A stretch of DNA of 64,000 bases from Lindgomyces ingoldianus (lineage: Eukaryota; Ascomycota; Dothideomycetes; Pleosporales; Lindgomycetaceae). The notes under the pieces are model-generated. The model saw nothing but the letters and a program-made list of their open reading frames with translations, had not been told where the DNA came from and searched no databases. This document shows, piece by piece, positions 36,202 to 48,829 of the stretch (positions are counted from its first letter, which is position 1; every line of letters begins with the position of its first letter). The position numbers were made by a program, and so were the translations under genes. The DNA is taken from positions 414,857-478,856 of the forward strand of contig NW_022985177.1 of assembly GCF_010093535.1 (NCBI RefSeq), in the 5' to 3' direction.

Positions 36202-36578
36202 ACGCGAGCTCGCCTCTAGATCTCACATGAGGATTTCCTACCCCTTCTTGCTTTGGTAACACTTTGTGGCCACAATTATTCGTGATCGGAACCCGGATAA
36301 CATTACTCTCATCCCTGTTCAGGACGGGGCCTGGGTTGGTTCGTATTTCTCTATGGTCATGGGGATATTACAAGTCTCAAGGTATTAGATGTCTACTTCT
36401 CTCTTTCAGGCTTTACGGGCTATGCACGGAGTCGGTTCTGGGTAGTCTTCCGCATTACAGATATGGTTTCTTGCCTCACCCTCTTTGTACGAGGGCAGTA
36501 GCTAGCTAATCTAACTTACCGCGGAGTACGCGGGTGCGCACTTGCAAGGTTTAGTGTGCCATTGGGACCTTCGAGACG
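36202..36578. other. Intergenic between convergent EAF3 and NRK1
   Basis: 377 bases between two stop codons. It should hold both 3' ends; no gene is seen. Confidence 0.45.
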
Positions 36579-37358
36579 CTAATCTATTTCGTTCCCCAAG
36601 GGTGAAGTTTGCTGGATGATACTCTCCAGGATCTGAACTGCCCAAGTCAGACAATCCGTCATGCTCTCTTCAGCATTGCGTGGCATTCCATTGATTCCGA
36701 TGTCACGGCACACACTTTCATTCAACTCAGCGTGAACATCGTTTCCTTGGAAAAGAAATGCGTGGTCCTTGACATAATTTGGCCACACAATGCGGTCCAC
36801 GTAGCCCGGGGGGTCTTCCCAAAAGCCTTCTAGAGTCACATAGCCACTCCTGGCTTCCCTTCTCCCCCTCGCAGTTTCGTAGGAGGTTCGCAGGAAAAGC
36901 TTAAGGTCGAACATTTGCCTGATGTCAGCCATGGACTCGGAGAAAAGCAGGAAACCGTCCACGATAGCGATCGGAGTGTTCCACCTAGACTTCTCCAGTA
37001 GCGTCTGGACGTGCTGCTTCAATTGTTCAATCACGGCTGGTTCCACTCCGTGGTCTCCGACAGAGTTTTGATCTTCTTTTGAGATGAGACTTGGTGGTGA
37101 GTTCCCATGGGTTTTGATGAAGGAGAGAGCATCGTGGAGATGATGCAGATTCAGAGACTCAATGCAATCCCAGTCTTGAATGCCATCTCTGACTGGGATG
37201 TCGGTGTCTGTAAGGTAGAAGTCGTCGAGATGGAGAATGAAAGTAGAGGGGAAGATGTCGCGGAGTAGGCGAGACAAGGTTGTCTTCCCAGAGGAGGACG
37301 GGCCGGAGATGCCAACCAGGAGAACACGCCTCGTCGTGAGGGAGGCAGCGTTTGTCAT
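36579..37358 (-). CDS. NRK1: Nicotinamide riboside kinase
   Basis: Single-exon frame of 259 residues from the ATG at 37358; the frame stays open a little upstream, but only with a GTG. A Walker A motif lies near residue 20 (GISGPSSSGKTTLSRLL), followed by the substrate-binding HLDDFYLTD segment and IQDWDCIESL, all typical of the NRK1 branch of P-loop kinases. IVDGFLLF and a lid-like RTSYETARGRREARSGY follow. The enzyme phosphorylates nicotinamide riboside to NMN in NAD salvage. The C-terminal ~50 residues are variable. It diverges from the DUF1741 gene. Confidence 0.9.
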   Translation of the reverse strand: MTNAASLTTRRVLLVGISGPSSSGKTTLSRLLRDIFPSTFILHLDDFYLTDTDIPVRDGIQDWDCIESLNLHHLHDALSFIKTHGNSPPSLISKEDQNSVGDHGVEPAVIEQLKQHVQTLLEKSRWNTPIAIVDGFLLFSESMADIRQMFDLKLFLRTSYETARGRREARSGYVTLEGFWEDPPGYVDRIVWPNYVKDHAFLFQGNDVHAELNESVCRDIGINGMPRNAEESMTDCLTWAVQILESIIQQTSPLGNEID

Positions 37359-37578
37359 GTTGAGGTACGTACTCTGCCCAGGTTCGCGCACGTGCGGGTG
37401 AAAGGTCCACGGGTTATGTCATACCCACCTCCAATTCCGAGGTCGGCCCGGAGAGCTTGATGCAGATGGCAGCAGGTCTTCTGGCTCCGTGCACATTGTT
37501 ACCCAGGTAGATATCCCACATTCACGCTCCCATCAAACAAGCCCCGCCAACGGCGAGTGTAACCCATAAGTCCTCGAT
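37359..37578. promoter_or_regulatory. Short divergent promoter between NRK1 and the DUF1741 gene
   Basis: 220 bases between divergent start codons; a shared promoter is inferred from layout. Confidence 0.45.
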
Positions 37579-39701
37579 ATGGAGCCGTCACCGCTCACAC
37601 AGGTCTCGCGGCCGGACTCGTTCCAGCCAAAGATTGTCCATCTGTACGAGACCCTGCTGGACGACGAATACGACCTGTCTGAGGGCTTCTGGGAAGAGTT
37701 CTTCCTCCATCGCCCAGACGGCGCAGGATTGAGGCGCCTCCTCGATGGGCTGGGCCCTGACGACATGTTGCAATTGCAGGCGCATTCGCAGCAGCTATTC
37801 CTGGGCGCCATCCTCCGCGTGAAGCAGGCCACGACGCCCTCGGACGAGATCGCCCTCGACGTGAGCTACCTCCTCAAAACCACTGCTCTTCCGCTGGCTT
37901 ACTGGCCAGACCTTGACCGTGTTCCTAGATGCCGCCCTTAGCAAGAGATACACGAACCCCAGCTCCGACATCATCTCGGTGCTCGCAGGTCTGCACAACG
38001 CCGATTCGGTGCTGTCCGACTTTGTTGCGACTCTCGACGCCGTGATCCGCAACGGCCGAAGCCCTGCGCTGCGACTCAAGGCGGTGCGTACGGCGCTCTC
38101 CGTGACGGCCGCGGCCTTCCACACAGGAATCCCTTCGTACTTTACCCATCGAGACCTGTTCCCTTCGCTGATGAAGGTATGACGTGATCCCTTCCGCTCC
38201 TGCCAGCGCTTGCTCATTACCCCAGTACACCCAAGATTGCGAGGACAGCGCCCAGGTCTTGCCTGCCTTTTACCTGCTGGGCCTATTGGTGAACTACAAT
38301 AAATTTGAGTTCCAGAACCCGTACCGACTGCGGCTCGACGACTTCGTGAATGATGGCATAATACAGAAGATGATCGCGTGCTTTGGGTCCACGTGCTGTA
38401 CGATGCGGGATGCGTACGTAGCAATCCAGGACGACATGCCCGAGGGGTGGACGTTAGGGTCAACCCTCAATTACATTGGCCTGGGCGTCCTAGCTCCCGG
38501 CTCAAGGCCTTCGACCCCGGCACCAGCTGCTGACGAGACCAAGCCTTTGTTCGCCGCTCTGTAAGCCCATGTCCCAGGCAAGTAGGCCTCGCTCACACGC
38601 GTGCAGCCCTAGACCAGAGATAGGTGCTCTTCTCTCCACCTACGACTTCGTAAACGCGAATAAGTTGTTCTGCTTCAACCTTGTAACACTTCCCGCTAAG
38701 GAGAAGGGCGAGGCTTCACCGCTAGCTGCGTTCCTATCTTTAACCTCTTACCTCTTTCAGCATGCACATCGCTCTCACAGGTCGTCGTTGTATGCGTATT
38801 TGAGCCTCTTCGTCCTGCAAATTCTTGTAGAAGACCAAATACTTATCAAGCGACTGTGCAGCGACGACAGCAAGATATCAGTGCGGCTCTGTCGGCAGAG
38901 GCAACCATTCCTGCCCCTTGCAAAAGGCGACCGCGTCGCAAGCGCCATTATTGTTGATCTTATGATCGATGGCATCAATCACAACTTACGGAGGCGACTA
39001 GATGTGGACTTCTACATGTGAGTGTCGTTGGTCGAGTCGTTGACGTGGATTGCTAAGATGGCTAGGCTTTGCCTTGGCGTCCTCTTACGTGTATTGTCGT
39101 ACTTGAGTAGGGTCAAGATCCGCATGGGTAAGCAACCTGCTTGATGAACGATATCGGCGCGCTGACCGGAGAAGTGTACCACTGGTCGGAGCTTTGGAGA
39201 ACCCTCCTCTCCTTTTTCCGTTTCCTGTCAACTTATGCCAATGATGTCCGGCCTCTCCCTGGGTCATCAGCGATGGTTGATCATCTAGTCAATCTGCTAG
39301 CGTTTGCCCTTTCAAGCGGAGAAAACTTTTTGCCAGATCCGGCATCCTACGACGATCTGTTCTACAAACTTGTTGAAACAGGAGATATTCTGGTGAAATT
39401 TCGAGATGCATTTGGGTTATCCCGTCAGCCGGGGTCCAGCTCCATTGACACGCTGATAAACGTATCATCTCACTACCATGGCCTCCTTGAGGGCACCGAA
39501 AAAGGGAAAATGAGAAGCAAGAACCTCAGTCCAAGGGAGGTCAGTAATGTCATTAAGCAGGGTTACGATACCCTTTCCTTTGAAGCGGGCGAGGGCTTAG
39601 GTCGTTGGGAGAAATTTCGAGAGGCTGATTCTAAGACTCTTCTAAAGAAGATCGCACGGGCTGCGGTCGATGATGCGAAGACATTTGCCGAAGAAAGATG
39701 A
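37579..39701 (+). CDS. ARMH3-like armadillo-fold protein (DUF1741)
   Basis: Six exons: 37579-37860, 37910-38176, 38226-38560, 38607-39017, 39066-39127 and 39175-39701, giving 627 residues. All five introns are 46-49 nt and every junction keeps the frame. One exon of 62 nt encodes the LGVLLRVLSYLSR segment. Family blocks: the N-terminal FQPKIVHLYETLL, FEFQNPYRLRLDDFVND, EIGALLSTYDFVNANKLFC, and YHWSELWRTLLSFFRFLSTY. The fold is alpha-helical armadillo-like. The animal homolog ARMH3 (C10orf76) acts with the lipid kinase PI4KB and Arf regulators at the Golgi; the fungal role is not established. The family call is firm. Confidence 0.88.
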
Positions 39702-42113
39702 ACATCCTGCATCACCACACCTCCCAACTTCGATATGCACTAACAAACACAGAATATTATTGATGCGCGGGGAGGCCTTTTTGTGCCTTAGGCTCGAGTC
39801 TTAAGAGAAGCTCCTCCGTCGGCGACACGCACGACTTTTCCTTTACTTTAGTCTCAAGCGCAATGTCCACGTATGGTTCTTCATCATACTATCCCCACTC
39901 TTTCCAGGTGTATGAGGCTCACCCACGCTGCTTCAAAATCCTGGCTTCTCTGACCCATTCCCATGGTTGTATTTTTTGCGCCTTGGGTACTAATTAGCAA
40001 GCCCACTGTGCTTCAACGGTCGCTTTTCGAAATTGACGTTCCACAGGCCTTTGCCCTGACTCCTGATTTCGTCCTGAATGGCGACCAGTGTTGACAAAAT
40101 CTATCGCCTCCATCTTAATAGCTCATGTTTCAGAGTTACTACGCCGTTGGGCTAGATTTAGATCACACTCGTATGCAGTATCAGGAGTCTAGGACACGGA
40201 AACGACGAGCGAATACAAACAAGCATGTTACCAAACAACTTCCGTCGAGTTCGAGGGTAAACGTCAGCTTTACCATGCCAAGAACCTATACATCTCTAAA
40301 TTGCGACTTCCCTAAATAGTGAAAACACCAACCCAGACAAGGATGACGTCGGCCACGGCTTAGACTCCTCTCTACAGAGGGGCGATCCATCGCAATTGGG
40401 CCAAATAAACCCCCTGAGCTACCTCCATTCATCCACAAGCCCTTGTGTCGTTACAAGACTTTGGAAACCAGCCAGGAAGAAGATTTAATCCTGAGTCTCT
40501 CTGGACGAAAAGGTTTCGGCTATCTGCTGACAGTGGAGGCGTGCGTGGGTCGCTTCGAAACTTTTCTCAAGTTAAACCAGAACTACTTCTGAAGATGCCT
40601 GGAGATTCTCCAGAGACCGCTCAACTAGACGATAATCCTCCCCTAGCCTGCGTGTCTAACTCCGTACATATCTTCGGCGCCACCCAATCATCGCACCAGG
40701 CTAAATAAATCTTAAGAGCTCATGATATTCGCGCATTTCCGCAATACGGTTTCGAGGGTAGAATCATCTAGCTGGTAAAAATTAGTGGACAAGGCAATCC
40801 TCTAGGTAGTCTTTGCCACTGCGAATGCCAATATGCTAGAGCTCTTAGACATCAGCGAGGGAGAACTGCGACTTTAGAAAGGACCTACAGGGGAGACAAA
40901 AGAGATGGATATAGGATTCCGTCAGCTTCTAGATCGAATAAGAAGTCATGTTCACACGGTATCGCCTTAGGGATTATCAGCCCATCTCTAGTAAATAAGC
41001 TGGCGAGAATGTCTTCCGAAGAGCCCGAGAGAAGTTTGAATGAGATGGAGGAAACCAATATTCGATAAGTCTTGCGGAGAACAGAGCAAGGAGGGCTCAG
41101 AACTTTGTTTTCGCCTATCATTTCATTCCCGTACCTCCAGCCAGTGTCAAGAGATCACAGCCAGGCCTCCATAGTGAGATCCTCCCGTAACCACCAAGCA
41201 GGCGCGCTAGATAACCCGAACGAGATCCCCGAATTTGACAACTGCTACTCCCATGCTCAGCCGACGGCTCTGCATGCCAATCATCAATACGGAATGTGTT
41301 GAAAGAGGGTAGACAGAACGGTCAGAGATTCCAGAGGGTAAAGTCATGAGGTAGATTCTTCTTGTGTTGGAGAGAGTGGGCATTATTGCCGCCACCCTTG
41401 TCCTTCGCCTTTTCAAGCATGGAGGGAAGAAGAACGTGGACTGGGTGGAGTACTCTAGGTAATACCTACTCTGGTTGTGTTCCTGAATCTAGTAGATCTC
41501 TTTCGCTTTTGTTCAATATCAAACCCCTCAAGAGCTAGGCTGATGGTTTTTGCTCATTTCAAACCCCTCCATGAACATATCTTCAATAACTAGTTACCAT
41601 GCAGCTGTGGAAGACTTTCAGATTCCGTTATTAACTATATGGTCGTATCATATTCTTCTTGCTGTTATCCACAAACTACAAGACGAGGGCCAGTTACTAT
41701 CTTGTGCACTTTCAGCCAACCGCAAAAAGCATCGCGTACGCGAGTCATATAGGCTGAGTTGCTCCGCATCCCCAATATAAAGAGGAGAAAGACTGCCAAG
41801 CATGACATATAGGCTCGGCGCATGTTCTTAACAACGATGACGCTCGCTTATGTATATATCCAAGGGCCAAGCGTCGAAGGATTCACATCCTCCACATTTC
41901 GGCCACATGGTAAGTACCTCCCCACATTGCCAATTATTAGCGATCTCTACGATGTGGACATTTATAAGTTCTTCCACAGAACCTTGTCTTTTTGTCAACA
42001 CGCGTTCAAACCCCTGATGTCCTCTTGTATGATCGCCTCTTTTCATTCCTAGCCCTGCAAGCACGTTATCGTGTGTCTCTAGCCCGACATTCTCGCTTCA
42101 AATCTCGTCCAAG
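39702..42113. other. Long gene-poor stretch at the edge of the accessory region
   Basis: About 2.4 kb with short frames only. One frame (40445-40708) contains FRLSADSGGVRGS, reminiscent of the DGGGVRG oxyanion motif of patatin-like lipases, but nothing else of that family follows. The stretch has many small frames on both strands and looks like decayed sequence. The last few hundred bases precede a sugar transporter gene. Confidence 0.4.
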
Positions 42114-44266
42114 ATGGGCATGAGTAAAGGCCGAGACACGGGTATCAAGGATAATTGGAAATGCATCCTTATCTGCTTGGCTATGTCCCTCGCCAACTGC
42201 CAATACGGGTGGCTACTTGCGTGTTCCTCAAGATTGACTCTTGCTGACCTTTCAGGTACGATACTGCGACCATTGCCGGGTTCCAGGCGATGGTAGGCTT
42301 TTTAAAGATCTATGGCTACAAAGACAAGAAGGCAAAGATTGGGTGGAACATCCACAGTAAGATACAGCCAACCTTCGGCATTATCTACATCCTGACGCAT
42401 CCATCAGCAACTCCGCAGCAACTTATTAGCTCGTTCTTGAACATCGGCACGATTATCGGAGTCGTGCTCACCCATCTCTGGGGGCGGCGCTTCGGGCGTA
42501 GGCAGTCTATTTGGCTGGCTTCATTGATTAGTTTTGTAGCAGCTGGCTTACAGGTCGGCTCAGAGCACTTGGTCGGCTTATACTTTGGAAGAATCTTGAT
42601 TGTGAGGCACGCGGTGACGGAAGGGAACACAACGTCTATTCAAAGAATGTCGCTAACTCATAGCTCTTCTAGGGAATCAGCAACGGCTTCTTTATCACAT
42701 TTGCAAATGTGTACACGGCGGAAGTCAGCCCACCACACCTCCGAGGTTCGATCGTGTCCTTCTTCGGAATTTGGGTAAACATTGGAAGTATGTTGGGAGC
42801 TATTGCAAACAACTTTTCCAAGGATTATAAAAGCAAGCTCTGCTACCAGATTCCACTTGCGAGTCTCTACGCGATCCCTTTCATGCTCAGTATCCTAATG
42901 GCTTTTCTTCCCGAATCGCCAAGATGGCTCCTAGTCCAGGGTCGACCAGATCAAGCGAGACAAGCACTAGAGAGATTGCGTGGGAACTCTTTCAAGAACA
43001 AGCCAGAGCTTTTAGAAGAAGAATTTCTCGAAATGAAACGCGGCATTGAAGAAGAGAAGTCGTTGGCGACCGGCTCGTCCTTTGGGGACATGGGTACTAC
43101 CCCAGATACAATTACTAAGAATTTTAGCTAACTGCTCGGCAGTAAGCATTCCTTTTCTCGGCTTTACCTTTCCCTATACTAGGGCCAGAATGCCACCTGT
43201 GTGGTGTTTACGAATCGTAAGCTCTGTCTATTTGCTCAACTTGCTAATTGCTACTCCACCTTTAGTTCAAGGGTACCGACTTACGCCGCACTATGATCTG
43301 CTTCGCAGTCATTCTTAGTCATTCTTCATCCGGCGTATGGCTTGTCATTGGTTATGGCGTAAGTGGAGGCTCCCTCTCTCTGAAATAGACTAACGAAGGG
43401 AAGACATTCTTCTTTCAAATGGCTGGCGTAGACAAACCCTTCCTTGCCACGATCCTTAAATCCTTTATGGGATTCCTTGGTGTCTGCCTCGGCATGTCAC
43501 TTTCCTACAAGGTAATCGGAAGACGATTCTCGATGCTACTAGGACATGGCGGTGCGGCAGTCTTCATGCTAGGCATGGGCATAGCGCATTCGGTTGCACC
43601 CGAATCTAAGGAAGCAGGAAAGGCGATAGTCGCTTGTGCCTTGCTCTACCATTTTACATACAATGGCTTCTCTGGCGCTTTAAGCTGGCCAGTCGCGAAT
43701 GAATTAGTAAGCTCCAGGTTAAGAGTCATCACGATTGGTGTTGGGACGGGAATAAATTATGTCTTGTGAGTTCCAATGTGATTGGGAGACTAGGACCTCT
43801 GACCTTGATGCAGTGCCTGGTTGACCTCATTCACAACCCCTTATTTTATTAACTCTTCAGAACTCAATTGGGGGGCTAAGGCGAGTTTCCTAACCCACCA
43901 CGCCATCAATCCGAGCGCAAGTACACACTGACGTCTTTCTAGTATGCCTACATTTGGGCAGCGTCTAATGCTGTTACTTTTGGTAAGTTTTTCTCGTTCT
44001 TCCCCTCGTCCTTCTCCTCGTCTTCCAGACTGATCTAGCGAATAGCATACTTTTACTTCTTCTTACCCGAGATGCGCAATCGCTCACTCGAAGAGATCGA
44101 CGAAATATTCAACAATAAGGTAGCGACATTCGACTTCCCTAAGTATCAATGCGTTTCGTCGGAAAGGGCGAAGGAACTTGCGCTCAAGAATATTGGGGCT
44201 GATAGAGAAAGCGTGGCGGGAAAAGAGAAGCAGAGTGGCGTTGAACTGAGGGAAACTATGGCATGA
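42114..44266 (+). CDS. MFS sugar transporter
   Basis: Ten exons fit by frame and splice signals: 42114-42208, 42256-42356, 42408-42601, 42673-43093, 43143-43216, 43266-43358, 43404-43765, 43814-43880, 43943-43982 and 44046-44266, giving 555 residues. Sugar-porter signatures are present: YDTATIAGFQAM in the first helix, WGRRFGRRQSIW, PESPRWLL, FFQMAGV, and LPEMRNRSLEEIDEIF at the end. Twelve helices are expected. Two points are odd: the intron after GAK uses a GC donor (GCGAGT at 43881), and the 74-nt fifth exon adds about 24 residues in the central loop not usual for the family. It could be functional. The substrate is unknown, hexose likely. Confidence 0.8.
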
Positions 44267-46522
44267 ACACATGCGAGTAACTGCACTTCATACCGGCTAG
44301 GGATGAGTCTTATCAAGAACCGAAGCGAAGGGACTATATTTAGGGGGCGATTCCAGCTACCCAGAACTATCATAAATTCTCTGTACAAACCAAGGTACTT
44401 ACTAAAAATAGGCCTCTACTATTCTCACACCTCTAATTAGGACCAGCGCCGGCAGGAACAAAATATCTCTAGAAAATTTAAGCCAAGCTTTAATGCAAAA
44501 TTTAGCATACTACGCCAATCTATAAATGTTTTAGAAAAGCAGAGGCTAGGATATTAAGAGGTGTACTGTCACAATCGGGCTTGACCTTAGCCGCTTGCGG
44601 CCATATCGGACCAGAATGGACAAAGAATGATCAGCCGGGTGCTGCGAGGTACAGACAAATGCAGCAAGGTATAGAACAAAAAAGTAGAGTGTATATAAGC
44701 AGCAACGAATCTCTGCCTTAGAGGGCAGTGATTCGTCTAAGTCTTTTACTAGGATCCTAACCATTTAAGGTCTAAATAAGCTTTATATTTTCTCTATATA
44801 AATGAAATTTATTAGACTAATGTCTAGCTAGCTAATCTCTATAGAATTAGAGAATATTTAAAAGCTAATAACTTTAGTAATACTTAATAGAAGATAAAAG
44901 TAGATAGATAAGTTTATAGTATAATATTTATTCTATAAATGAAATATAATAAGCTAAATTTAAAAAAAGTAAAGTTAAAAAGTTATTAAAAATTAAAGTA
45001 AAAGAATACTTTAATTAAGTAGTTATACGCTATTTATTCTTTATTACTTTACACAAGAGACATAGAGTAGAATGTTAAACTTAAATAGTGTAAAGTAAGC
45101 TTACTTATATATCTACTAAACTACTAGAATATCTCTTATCTTAAAAGTATAGATAGCTTTTTTTATAAAAACCTTAGTATTATAAATAATAATTTAATAA
45201 AAACTTTAAATGCTAAAAATATAACAGCATAGGCAAGACAATAGGTTTAAATGCGGTGTGAATCTACTTAGAAGCATATAGAAGTGCGTGGGGACTTAGA
45301 AACCTAGGAATTCTATTAACACCTATAGGCCTTATACAAGAGAATATTAGAAACTACTAAGCTAGTCAAGAGAAGAGGTGTACCTAAATACTTAGAGGAA
45401 TAAAGGTATAGCAGAGGCTTGGTTAGAGTTAGAGCAGCTACAAAGAGCCTTTAGATATAGCTTTATTAGATAATTTAAAATAGAATAATTTAAGCACATT
45501 ATTATACTACCCCCTTTTTTATAGGCTAATAGTCTCTATCTACAGTAGTTAGAGTATAGAAGTATTACTCTCTTCCCTCTATAGCATGTTATAAGTAGTA
45601 AGGTCAGCAACTATAGCTTTTATAAGGCCGGATGTCCTAAAACAGGCCAGTATGGCCTCACCTGGCCTGTTTGGAGGTCGCATGACCTGTGCTTCACACA
45701 TAAGCATGAATCCTGACAAGCGAGGCTTGGCAGCGATTCGTCTCTCTTACAATACACTCCTATCTTTCTCCGAAACCTTGCTCTTAGTGCTATCCGTGCT
45801 ATCTACTATCCTATCTTTACAGCTTTAAAGAAGCTTTTTTAAGTGTACTTAAAACTTAAGTTTAGTACTTATAAGCTAAGCTATTTTTTTAAAGGTAAAA
45901 AAGCTATTTTAATTTAAATATAAATCTTTTAATAGTTACCTACACTAATAAAGTATGCTTTAAAAGGTTAACAATACTAACTAGAGGATTCTTAAGACTT
46001 GTAAAGGCTTCCTAGAAACCTTGGAATTATACATTTAAACAGTATAGGTGGAATACGCTTGGTACTCAACATTGCTAGAATAGGGTGTACAACGACATCC
46101 TTCCTATAGAACTGTTGCGATTCTTGCATGGGCTGAGATCTTTCAATGCGCCCTGTTCAGCCACGTGCGGCCACCACGCTAAAAGCCACACTAGCCTTCC
46201 GCGTGATGGTCACCATCGAAGACACATCCATGGATTATGTTCAGCTGTCGTTGGAAATAGCATAGCGCGCGGGGGGCTAGGCCTGGTAAAACTTCTATTC
46301 GACGCCTTAAGACAGACTTGTTCCTAGCCCATCCTAGGGATAATAGTAGCGGCACTGAGGGGCCGACAGTAGAAGAAGAGGTGCAATGAAGAAGAGTGAG
46401 TAACGCAAGGCTGAGATTCAGCCTCATTGTGAGGCCACCTATATTTATAGAGGCTCCCATCTCATGCCTTGAATCCTGTCTGCTCTTTGCGCCTGTCGCG
46501 TTTCCTTCTGTCCTACCTAGCG
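44267..46522. repeat. AT-rich, RIP-like repeat tract with LTR-like sequences
   Basis: From about 44760 to 46050 the sequence is very A+T-rich and full of CTA/TAG and TTA/TAA steps with almost no CpG, the pattern left by repeat-induced point mutation. At 44573 an LTR-like start (TGTCACAATCGGGC) is followed by a TATATAAGCAGC promoter-like box near 44693 and a near-perfect 12-bp inverted repeat (CGAATCTCTGCC / GGCAGTGATTCG). A related G+C-richer island with GCAGCGATTCGTCTC lies at 45630-45760. No open reading frame of a transposon survives. The final ~450 bases are the leader of the DUF3433 gene. Confidence 0.6.
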
Positions 46523-48829
46523 ATGGCGGACGCTGAAATTGCAATGCAGCATGTTAATATCCCGCAGCCTTATCCGAGACGAAAAAGGTCTTCAATTAAC
46601 AGAGGCGACGAAATTCAAAGAGTAGGTGATGAGAGAATCGATCGGTGGTCTGGGAATAACAACGGGGGTTATGGATACTACCTCGAGGCTCAGAAGCAAG
46701 ATGCTTTTGTAGAAGAGAGGCCCCAGGCGAGCTCCAGGAGCTCTTTTGCCGGGCAAAGTGGTAGGTTCACCCCACCACTGTGTGGCTTGATGGATTCAGG
46801 CTGACGGTAGACTTCATTTTAACTTCAGGTGACGAAGATCTCATCCCAATCTCAACCCCTCCGGGCCACCCTTCCCTCGACGCCAGACCCTTCATTCTGA
46901 AAAAGTGGTGCCTTATCATCATCCTTGTGTTCAACCTCTTAGCTCTCATCGGTGTCTGCCTTCTCCTATGGCGTTCCGACAACAAGAAGCAATTCCATAC
47001 TTCATACATCAACATCCATTTTATGGTGCGATATGCGCCCAGTATCCTGGGTACAGTAACAACAATCGCGGGCCGAAGCATAACCTACGCGTTCTCGAGG
47101 CTTGATCCGTATATTGCCATGGCGGATCAAAAAGGCGAGAAGCCAGGCCGACATGGAAAGGCATCAAGGACGGTGGGGTCCGCCTTTCTTCCTCCACTAG
47201 GCCAGCTCGGGTTTGCAGTAATTTCGAGGAACGGGCTGCGCGTGATGCTTTTGGTCAATGGGATATACGTTGGCTTCTTTGTCACCGGCCTCAAAGCGGG
47301 CTTTCTTTCGTCACGCGAGACGTCCAGTGGTTGGATCGTCACGGTCCATCCAATCTTCTCGATGGTTTTGATTGTCGTGTATCTCTTGAACGAGGTCGTC
47401 TTGCTTTGGATTTACTTTTATCTGAGGAACAGGAACACGGGCCTGAAGTGGGATCCCACAACGCTCGCGGATCAAATTGCCCTTTTTCATGGCTCCAATA
47501 TCCTAGAGGACTTTGCTAGTCTGGAAGAAGAGTACAATACGTTCGGCGGCAGGCTGCTCCAAGGACGAGAGTATCGACTCGGGTACTGGCAAAAAGGCGC
47601 GAATAGAGATATCTGGTATGGTATCGGTCGGGTGACAAGGGCTAAGAGTGAGTGTGCCTCGTTTGTGTTGGAAACCGAAGGAGAGCTAACCTTACCATCC
47701 TACAGCCAAGGAGGCATCTTCGGCGACAACTCGAACGTACGACCAAGGTACTACTCCGCCCACGGAACAGAACCAAATCACAAACTGTAGAGATGGTCAA
47801 CACAGGCCCGCCTGCGACTGCCGGCAGTCGTACTATCGACCCCGTACTCCCTACTTTACCAGCTCTGTAGTGAACGGATGGGTCGTAATAATCTGGATGC
47901 CAATCATCCTCGCTGCTCTGATTGCATGCATAGTAGGCCTTGTACAACGAGTAGAGAAAACCGGATTCAGCCTCGAGAACAATTGGTATCGCATCTTCTC
48001 CCACAACGACACCATCCCAACAGCACCGGTCAACGTCACCTATGATCCGTCCGCGTCGAGGTTCGACATAATTGGCTCATTTCACCCCAATGCCGCGAAC
48101 GACCTCGGCCTCTATATAGTCGTATTCCGCACCCTGTTTGTCGTCATTGCGTCCTTGTTCGCGGTTGGTGTGATGGAGAACATCGACCTCTCGATCCGAT
48201 TCAGTCAGCCATTCGCCAACATGTACAGGAATGACGCTTCGGCTTCCCAGAGCCTCTTGCTGAATTACTTGTGGGGCATACCGGGCGCAGTCACCATCGA
48301 AGCGTTGAAGAATCGACACTGGAAAGTGGCCTGGTTTTCCCTTCTCAACCTCATCTCTCCTTTTTTCCCCATCCTTGTCGGTGGCCTTTTCACCATGACG
48401 AATACTGGAGCGAGAATCTTGTTCAAAGTCGACGAATCGTCGTTTTATCTCGTATTTGGGTATCTCGTCACATACGCCTTGAGTGTGCCGCTTGTGTGGC
48501 CAAGGACGAACAGGCGCCTGCCGAGATTCTGTAGGAGTATTGCGGATGTTATGTCCCTCTTTTACGCAAGTGTTCTTATGACGAACCCGGCTTTAGATAT
48601 TTCGGGAAAGGACGTCGAGCAGAGACATCTAGAATCGAGATTGTTTCTTCAAGAGGAGCGCTTTCAGATGGGAATCTTTACTGGGGTGGACGGGGCAAAG
48701 CATTTTGGCATGGATTATGCGGAGTTAGGTGGGCCTGGAAGCAAGAGGCAACACGTTGTGAAAGTTGGGAAATTGCAGAAGGAAGGGAATAAATACCGAG
48801 TGAACGAAGAAAGGGACGGAAGTGCGTAA
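46523..48829 (+). CDS. DUF3433-family multipass membrane protein
   Basis: Three exons: 46523-46760, 46829-47647 and 47706-48829, giving 726 residues. The introns (68 and 58 nt) join GQSG to GDEDLIPIS and TRAK to TKEASSAT. The N-terminal ~100 residues are polar. Two similar membrane halves follow: ILKKWCLIIILVFNLLALIGVCLLLW in the first and VVNGWVVIIWMPIILAALIACIVGLV in the second, each opening a group of helices, with a long loop between. The second half shows the DUF3433 blocks SFHPNAANDLGLYIVVFRTLF and PFANMYRNDASASQSLLLNY. Function is unknown. It is a fungal-specific family often present in several copies. Codon use is normal, with no lesions. Confidence 0.82.

Noticed and set aside
40445..40708. 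Patatin-like oxyanion motif (SADSGGVRG)
   Set aside because: Only a single short motif; no Ser-containing GxSxG or later family blocks follow in any frame.
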